Assembly (NCBI GenBank): GCA_017989885.1
Contig: JAGNPA010000038.1
Coordinates: forward strand, 1-10,302
Length of the DNA stretch: 10,302 nucleotides
Source of the DNA: Aquabacterium sp.
GTDB lineage: Bacteria > Pseudomonadota > Gammaproteobacteria > Burkholderiales > Burkholderiaceae_C
Reading direction: 5' to 3'
Positions 6,901 to 10,302 of the stretch are shown piece by piece. Within the stretch, counting starts at the first letter, position 1. Every line of letters starts with the position of its first letter. A program made the translations under genes and the position numbers. Below the pieces are notes generated by a model. It was not told the DNA's origin and did not search any database. It saw only the letters and a list, made by a program, of their open reading frames with translations.

Positions 6901-7346
6901 CCTTCCAGCGCTACCTGCTCGAGCTCATCGACAGCCAGCCGGTCGACCTCGGCAAGCTGTGCTTCGAGATCACCGAGACCGCCGCCATCACCAAGCTGGC
7001 CGAAGCCGGCAGCTTCATCCAGGGCATGCGCCGCCTGGGCATGCGCCTGGCGCTCGACGACTTCGGCTCGGGCTCCTCGTCGTTTGGTTACCTCAAGGCG
7101 CTGCAGGTCGACTACCTGAAAATCGACGGCCAGTTCATCAAGGACGTGGTGCACGACCCGCTCGACCGCGCGGCCGTGCGATGCTTCTGCGACGTGGCCC
7201 GGGTGATGGGCCTGAAAACCGTGGGCGAGTTCGTCGAAGACGATCCCATCTTGCAAGAGCTGCTGGAGTTGGGCGTGGACTACGCCCAGGGCTACCTGAT
7301 CCACCGCCCGGAACCGCTGGGGCGGCTGCTTGGCCTGACCGAGTGA
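3990..7346 (+). CDS. Multi-sensor GAF-PAS4-GGDEF-EAL cyclic-di-GMP enzyme
   Basis: The 1118-residue protein shows no membrane segment or signal peptide, so it is probably cytoplasmic. Domains in order: GAF (about 26-165), four PAS/PAC units (about 183-295, 308-421, 435-549, 560-680, each ending in a D-[IV]-TE motif), GGDEF (about 695-855) and EAL (about 868-1112). The cyclase site is intact (DLDQFKLVND at 730-739, GGDEF at 771-775), with an RxxD inhibitory site at 763-766. The phosphodiesterase motif reads E902-V-L, and the other ligands are present: N961, E993, D1023-D1024, K1044, E1080 and Q1100. It could therefore make or degrade c-di-GMP; which activity dominates cannot be told. The ligands of the GAF and PAS domains are unknown. 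The ATG at 3990 has only a poor ribosome site (AGG). prfC follows 58 bases downstream. Confidence 0.93.
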   Translation: MTTIAHRPHEEHRSPPAPVAQPLTPDAGLSALAALACTLCQTPMALISRVTPQHQQLVAQVGLGLGLGLGESSAALPHLAWTIATLSHPGLLVVSDVSAAPTWQDDWLASGPAGIRFYAGLALHGPDGQPIGTLCVMDTQPRELDAATQAQFSALGQVLGPALAPPLVEAPPPGAAESELACYRTLVESQTDLISLATPQGRLTFVNPAFAAHAGRPAEALIGTSLYEHLPAADREAVASQVAAVCAHALVLGSEVRHPTDEGAARWTSWTHHPLCDAQGRVWAVQSVGRDITERKLTERSLKDSQTRLRSLYESTPAMLHSIDAQGRLLTVSDTWLAKMGYTRSEVIGRNSADFLTPESHDYARNVVLPRYLRDGRCDLIEYQMVRKDGTLIDVLLSATMERDAQGHPLRSLAILEDVTEKHAVEAALRANQERLSLATQANGIGIWELDLVTQRLTWSEMMFQIFGLSRDQFQGRAEDWQRCVHPDDLALCVQQMARAVATGQPMNFDFRIVHGDGSVHDVNASATVFYDKDGGPLRMLGTNYDVTERKRMERELAEKHELLRVTLHSIGDAVITTDARGRVQWLNPVAERMTGWRNVEACGQALSDVFRIVDEATGQPEMCPVSRSLCEDLIDNPARLTQLISRDGTLYGIEDSAAPIRDAQGQVLGVVLVFHDVTEQRRMGHEMSFRATHDELTGLVNRSEFETRLLRALHDSQQRDSAHALMYIDLDQFKLVNDACGHAVGDQLLRQVTELLNGCVRSRDTLARLGGDEFGVILEHCDVEQAERVAQKICDQMEEFRFVHDGRRFRIGTSIGLVPLDKRWSHGDAIMQAADTSCYAAKEAGRNRVHVWFDTDLTMHTRKGEMQWATRLEQALDEDRFLLYGQRIVPIRPTGEGLRCEVLIRLQDHDGSIIPPGAFLPAAERFQLASRIDRWVVRQVFALLASGDPALDAVHTLAVNLSGQSISDPAFQRYLLELIDSQPVDLGKLCFEITETAAITKLAEAGSFIQGMRRLGMRLALDDFGSGSSSFGYLKALQVDYLKIDGQFIKDVVHDPLDRAAVRCFCDVARVMGLKTVGEFVEDDPILQELLELGVDYAQGYLIHRPEPLGRLLGLTE
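4173..4199 (+). repeat. Hexanucleotide repeat coding (Gly-Leu)4-Gly in the GAF domain
   Basis: Residues 62-70 read GLGLGLGLG, from alternating GG(T/C) and (C/T)TG codons, four imperfect six-base units. The usual GAF segment here is a short glycine-containing turn (typically VGL), so extra GL units look like in-frame expansion by slippage. The unit is six bases, so gain or loss would not shift the frame. Confidence 0.6.
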
Positions 7347-7348
7347 GG

Positions 7349-7377
7349 GTGACCTGCGGGGGCGAATCGGCTAGCAT
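7349..7377 (+). promoter_or_regulatory. Weak candidate sigma-70 promoter for prfC
   Basis: GTGACC (7349-7354) and TAGCAT (7372-7377) are 17 bases apart, and each matches four of six consensus bases. The predicted start is near 7384, just before the GGAG ribosome site of prfC at 7391. The first bases lie immediately after the stop codon of the upstream gene, so prfC may instead be read through from it. Confidence 0.3.
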
Positions 7378-7404
7378 GTCGGGCTTCGCCGGAGTCTGCC
7401 TGCC

Positions 7405-9030
7405 GTGACCACCTCAGTTTTTGCCCCTGAAACCAGCCGCCGTCGCACTTTTGCGATCATTTCCCACCCTGACGCGGGTAAAACCACGCTGACGGAAAAG
7501 CTGCTGCTGTTCTCGGGCGCCATCCACATTGCCGGTGCCGTCAAGGGCCGCAAGGCCTCGCGCCATGCCACGTCCGACTGGATGGAGATCGAAAAGCAGC
7601 GCGGCATCTCGGTGGCATCCAGTGTCATGCAGATGCTCTACCGCGACCACGTGGTCAACCTGCTCGACACCCCCGGCCACAAGGACTTCTCGGAAGACAC
7701 CTATCGCGTGCTGACGGCGGTGGACTCGGCGCTGATGGTGATCGACGCGGCCAACGGCGTGGAAGCGCAGACCAAGCGCCTGATCGAGGTCTGCCGCCAG
7801 CGCGACACCCCCATCATCACCTTTGTGAACAAGATGGACCGCGAAGGCCGCGACCCGCTGGAGCTGCTGGACGAGGTCGAGCAGGAGCTGGGCATGCCCT
7901 GCGTGCCGATGACGTGGCCGGTGGGCCAGGGCAAGCAGTTCGGCGGCATCGTCAACCTGCGCACGCAGTCGATGCGCCTGTTCGACGCCGGTGCCGACAA
8001 ACGGGGCGAAGCCGACGAGGTCGTGCCCCTGTCCGAGCGCGACAAGCTGCACGCCCGTTTTGGTCACGAGTGGGAGCTGGCCGAGCAGAACATGGAACTG
8101 ATGGCCGAGGCCGCCCCGGCCTTCGATCTGGAGCTGTTCCTGGCCGCCAAGCAGACCCCGGTGTTCTTCGGCTCGGCCGTGAACAACTTCGGGGTGCAAG
8201 AGGTGCTTGACGCGCTGGTCGACCTGGCGCCCTCGCCCCGCCCGCGTTTCAGCACCGAAAAAGACGGCTCGCACAAGGAGATCGCCCCGGAGATGGAGAA
8301 CTTCTCGGGCGTGGTCTTCAAGGTGCAGGCCAATATGGACCCGTCCCACCGCGACCGCATCGCGTTTGTGCGCGTGTGCTCGGGCAAGTACACGCCGGGC
8401 ATGAAGCTCAAGGTGCAGCGCTCGGGCAAGGAGCTGCGCCCCACCTCGGTGGTGACCTTCCTGTCGCAGCGCCGTGAAGCGGTGGACGAGGCCTATGCCG
8501 GCGACATCATCGGCTTCACCACGCACGGTGGCGTGCAGCTGGGTGACACCATCACCGATGGCATCTCCCTGCAGTACACCGGCCTGCCCTTCTTCGCGCC
8601 CGAACTGTTCCAGACGGTCGAGCTGGCCAACCCGATGAAGAGCAAGCAGCTGCAAGCCGGCCTGGTGCAACTGGGGGAAGAAGGCGCCATCCAGGTGTTC
8701 CGCCCCGAAGTCGGCGGCTCGATGCTGCTGGGCGCCGTGGGCCAGTTGCAGTTTGAAGTGGTGCAGCACCGCCTCAAGGCCGAGTACAGCGTCGACATCC
8801 GCCTGATGCCCTGCCGCTTCGTGGGCGCGCGCTGGATCACGGCCGACACGCCGGCGGCGATGAAGAAGTTCACCGACGAGAACGCGTCGAAGCTGGCGCT
8901 GGACGCCGCGGACACCCTGGCCTACATGATGACCTCGGCCTACGACCTGCGCCTGACGGCCGAGCGCCATCCGCAGGTGCACTTCCACCCGCTGCGGGAG
9001 CACGCGGGGCTGAGCCTGTCGAACCAGTGA
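7405..9030 (+). CDS. prfC: Peptide chain release factor 3 (RF3)
   Basis: RF3 is a translational GTPase that removes RF1 or RF2 from the ribosome after peptide release. The 541-residue product is close to the E. coli length (529). GTPase motifs are clear: G1 SHPDAGKTT at 20-28, G2 around EKQRGISV at 63-70, G3 DTPGH at 88-92, G4 NKMD at 142-145 and G5 GSA at 256-258. The C-terminal half carries RF3-type segments such as QLQFEVVQHRLKAEY and PCRFVGARWI, and the protein ends in an HPLREHAGLSLSNQ tail. The start is GTG at 7405, with GGAG ten bases upstream; no in-frame ATG is available closer to the conserved N-terminus. A 10-codon open frame ends with a TGA overlapping this GTG. The gene converges on an HD-GYP gene with a 13-base gap. 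Confidence 0.96.
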   Translation: MTTSVFAPETSRRRTFAIISHPDAGKTTLTEKLLLFSGAIHIAGAVKGRKASRHATSDWMEIEKQRGISVASSVMQMLYRDHVVNLLDTPGHKDFSEDTYRVLTAVDSALMVIDAANGVEAQTKRLIEVCRQRDTPIITFVNKMDREGRDPLELLDEVEQELGMPCVPMTWPVGQGKQFGGIVNLRTQSMRLFDAGADKRGEADEVVPLSERDKLHARFGHEWELAEQNMELMAEAAPAFDLELFLAAKQTPVFFGSAVNNFGVQEVLDALVDLAPSPRPRFSTEKDGSHKEIAPEMENFSGVVFKVQANMDPSHRDRIAFVRVCSGKYTPGMKLKVQRSGKELRPTSVVTFLSQRREAVDEAYAGDIIGFTTHGGVQLGDTITDGISLQYTGLPFFAPELFQTVELANPMKSKQLQAGLVQLGEEGAIQVFRPEVGGSMLLGAVGQLQFEVVQHRLKAEYSVDIRLMPCRFVGARWITADTPAAMKKFTDENASKLALDAADTLAYMMTSAYDLRLTAERHPQVHFHPLREHAGLSLSNQ

Positions 9031-9036
9031 GGCTGC

Positions 9037-9053
9037 GCCGGGTTCAGCCCGGC
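9037..9053. terminator. Short GC hairpin between convergent prfC and HD-GYP genes
   Basis: GCCGGG (9037-9042) and CCCGGC (9048-9053) form a perfect 6-bp stem with a five-base loop. The loop contains the HD-GYP stop codon, so the hairpin also encodes the last residues of that protein. Neither side has a T tract, so it is at best a weak bidirectional terminator or a 3'-end stabiliser. Confidence 0.35.
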
Positions 9054-10273
9054 TGGTTCCAGAGCTGATCGAGGTTCTGGAACCCCCACTGGCTCTTGGA
9101 TTCACGCGAGACGATCTGGTCCACGGTCTTGCCCAGGTCGAGCAGTTCGACCGGGATGGGCTGGTTGGACTTGGTCGAGAAAAACACGCGCACGATGGGC
9201 GAGAGCAGCGAGCCCGTGCCCTGCTCCACCACCACGGCCAGTCGGCCAGATTGCAGCTTGACCAGCGAACCGGTGGGGTAGATGCCGATGCTCTTGACGA
9301 AGGCCTGGAAGACACGCTCGTCAAAGTGCCCTTCCTTGGTCCAGGCCGCCATCTTCATCAGCGAGTCGGCCGGGTCCCAGCCGGCCTTGTAGGGCCGGTT
9401 GGACGTGATGGCGTCGTAGACGTCGCACACCGCGCCCATCTTGGCGTACAGGCTGATCTCGTCACCCTTGAGGCCCTTGGGGTAGCCACGGCCATTGACC
9501 TTTTCATGGTGGTGCAGGCACACGTCCAGCGCCACGGCCCCCACAGCGCCCCCTTCCTTGAGGAGCTTGTAGCCCTCCTCGGGGTGGCTCTTCATGATGG
9601 CGAACTCTTCCTGTGTGAGGGCGCCGGGCTTGTTGAGCACCTCGGGGGGCATCAGGGCCTTGCCCATGTCGTGCACCAGACCGGCCATACCGGCTTCGCG
9701 GGCCTGGGCCTCGCTCAGTTTGAGCTGGCGGGCCAGCGACACCATCAGCGCACACACCGCCACCGAGTGCATGAAGGTGTAGGCGTCGCTGGTTTTCAGG
9801 CGCGCCAGACTGACCAGGGCGCCAGGGTTGCGCTCGACCGAATCGGCGATCTCGCGCACCAGCGGCAAGCAATGCTCGGTGTCGAGGGCCTTGCCCATGC
9901 GCGCGTCCTGGAACATGCTGCGCATGGCCTCGCGGGACTTCGCCAGCACGCGTCCGGCCTGGGCCAGCTCGGCGCGGAAACTGGTGCGCTCCTGGGGCGT
10001 GGGCGGGGCTTCCACGGGCGCGCTGGGCAGCGGCTCGGGCAGATCGCTGAAATCGGTGGACGGCACCTCGATGTCGTCCATCACCGCCATGTCCACGTCG
10101 CGGCCCTTGTCGGTGTCGATGATCACCTCGCGGATGGCGCCCAGCTGACCGATCTGCGCCTCTTCGGTGACCTTGAAGGAGCCACGCCAGAACGGATGCT
10201 CCAGCCACGAGCCGCACACCTCGTGGACGTGCATGCCAACGCGCAGGGAATCGGTGGGGATTTTTCGGAGCAT
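9044..10273 (-). CDS. HD-GYP domain cyclic-di-GMP phosphodiesterase with N-terminal DUF3391-type domain
   Basis: The 409-residue, apparently cytoplasmic protein starts with a DUF3391-like module (about 1-75; LRVGMHVHEVCGSWLEHPFW), then a proline-rich linker (about 77-95) and an HD-GYP domain (about 140-320). Expected ligands are visible: H169, H201-D202 in HDMGK, H230, H255-H256, GYP at 263-265 in NGRGYP, D284, and the substrate-binding K205, R293 and K296. This pattern fits an active enzyme that hydrolyses c-di-GMP to pGpG or GMP. The residue four before H169 is Tyr165, whereas the trinuclear-iron enzyme PmGH has a metal-binding Glu there, so a binuclear centre is more likely. The ATG at 10273 is supported by the conserved N-terminus, but no Shine-Dalgarno precedes it; the expected position carries CCTCCTCC instead. 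The promoter lies outside the window. Confidence 0.93.
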   Translation of the reverse strand: MLRKIPTDSLRVGMHVHEVCGSWLEHPFWRGSFKVTEEAQIGQLGAIREVIIDTDKGRDVDMAVMDDIEVPSTDFSDLPEPLPSAPVEAPPTPQERTSFRAELAQAGRVLAKSREAMRSMFQDARMGKALDTEHCLPLVREIADSVERNPGALVSLARLKTSDAYTFMHSVAVCALMVSLARQLKLSEAQAREAGMAGLVHDMGKALMPPEVLNKPGALTQEEFAIMKSHPEEGYKLLKEGGAVGAVALDVCLHHHEKVNGRGYPKGLKGDEISLYAKMGAVCDVYDAITSNRPYKAGWDPADSLMKMAAWTKEGHFDERVFQAFVKSIGIYPTGSLVKLQSGRLAVVVEQGTGSLLSPIVRVFFSTKSNQPIPVELLDLGKTVDQIVSRESKSQWGFQNLDQLWNQPG

Positions 10274-10302
10274 GGTCAGCGGAGGAGGCAGCCATCGCTG
10301 CG

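Noticed and set aside
4932..7304. 790-codon minus-strand open frame antisense to the GGDEF-EAL gene
   Set aside because: Its length comes from codon bias on the other strand. The translation is low-complexity and lacks any recognisable domain, while the plus strand has clear PAS, GGDEF and EAL motifs.
7414..9324. 636-codon minus-strand open frame antisense to prfC
   Set aside because: It is a shadow of prfC and of the end of the HD-GYP gene in another frame. There is no family signal, and it would overlap two confidently identified genes.
10281..10288. GGAGGAGG on the plus strand as a ribosome site for a gene to the right
   Set aside because: No ATG, GTG or TTG follows at a usable distance within the remaining 14 bases of the window.

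Overview
The window is chromosomal, GC-rich DNA with strong G/C preference at third codon positions. Gene content and protein style (AhcY ending in KPDTYRY, an SAH riboswitch, an ahcY-tlyA-metF gene order, an OmpW-type porin, a large PAS/GGDEF/EAL protein, and a GC-rich hairpin element between genes) point to a betaproteobacterium, most likely order Burkholderiales and probably Comamonadaceae-like. This placement is by recognition, not by a search.

Left block (1-3836, minus strand). A methyl-cycle operon reads right to left: a -10 element at about 3831-3836, an S-adenosylhomocysteine (SAH) riboswitch, ahcY (SAH hydrolase), a REP-like hairpin element, tlyA (2'-O-rRNA methyltransferase), metF (methylenetetrahydrofolate reductase), then a stem-loop just after metF. 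SAH made by methyltransferases such as TlyA would be sensed by the leader RNA and removed by AhcY, and MetF supplies the methyl group that turns homocysteine back into methionine. At the far left is the start of an OmpW-family outer membrane protein gene. It has a good ribosome site and signal peptide, but an in-frame TAG sits exactly where the mature protein should begin, and the OmpW reading frame continues intact past it to the window edge.

Middle and right block (3990-10273). A divergently transcribed gene encodes an 1118-residue GAF-PAS-PAS-PAS-PAS-GGDEF-EAL protein with both c-di-GMP active sites apparently intact. It is followed on the same strand by prfC (peptide-chain release factor 3, GTG start). 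Converging on prfC from the right is an HD-GYP phosphodiesterase with an N-terminal DUF3391-type domain. Two c-di-GMP turnover enzymes therefore bracket prfC.

Most of the window is ordinary core genome. The parts most worth a second look are the riboswitch leader with its mutually exclusive hairpin and T8 tract, the amber-interrupted ompW with an FNR-like site centred at about -41.5 from a predicted start site, and a 10-codon open frame whose UGA stop overlaps the GTG start of the release-factor gene. I did not find a novel defence, mobile or biosynthetic system, and I see no tRNA, rRNA, CRISPR array or insertion sequence.
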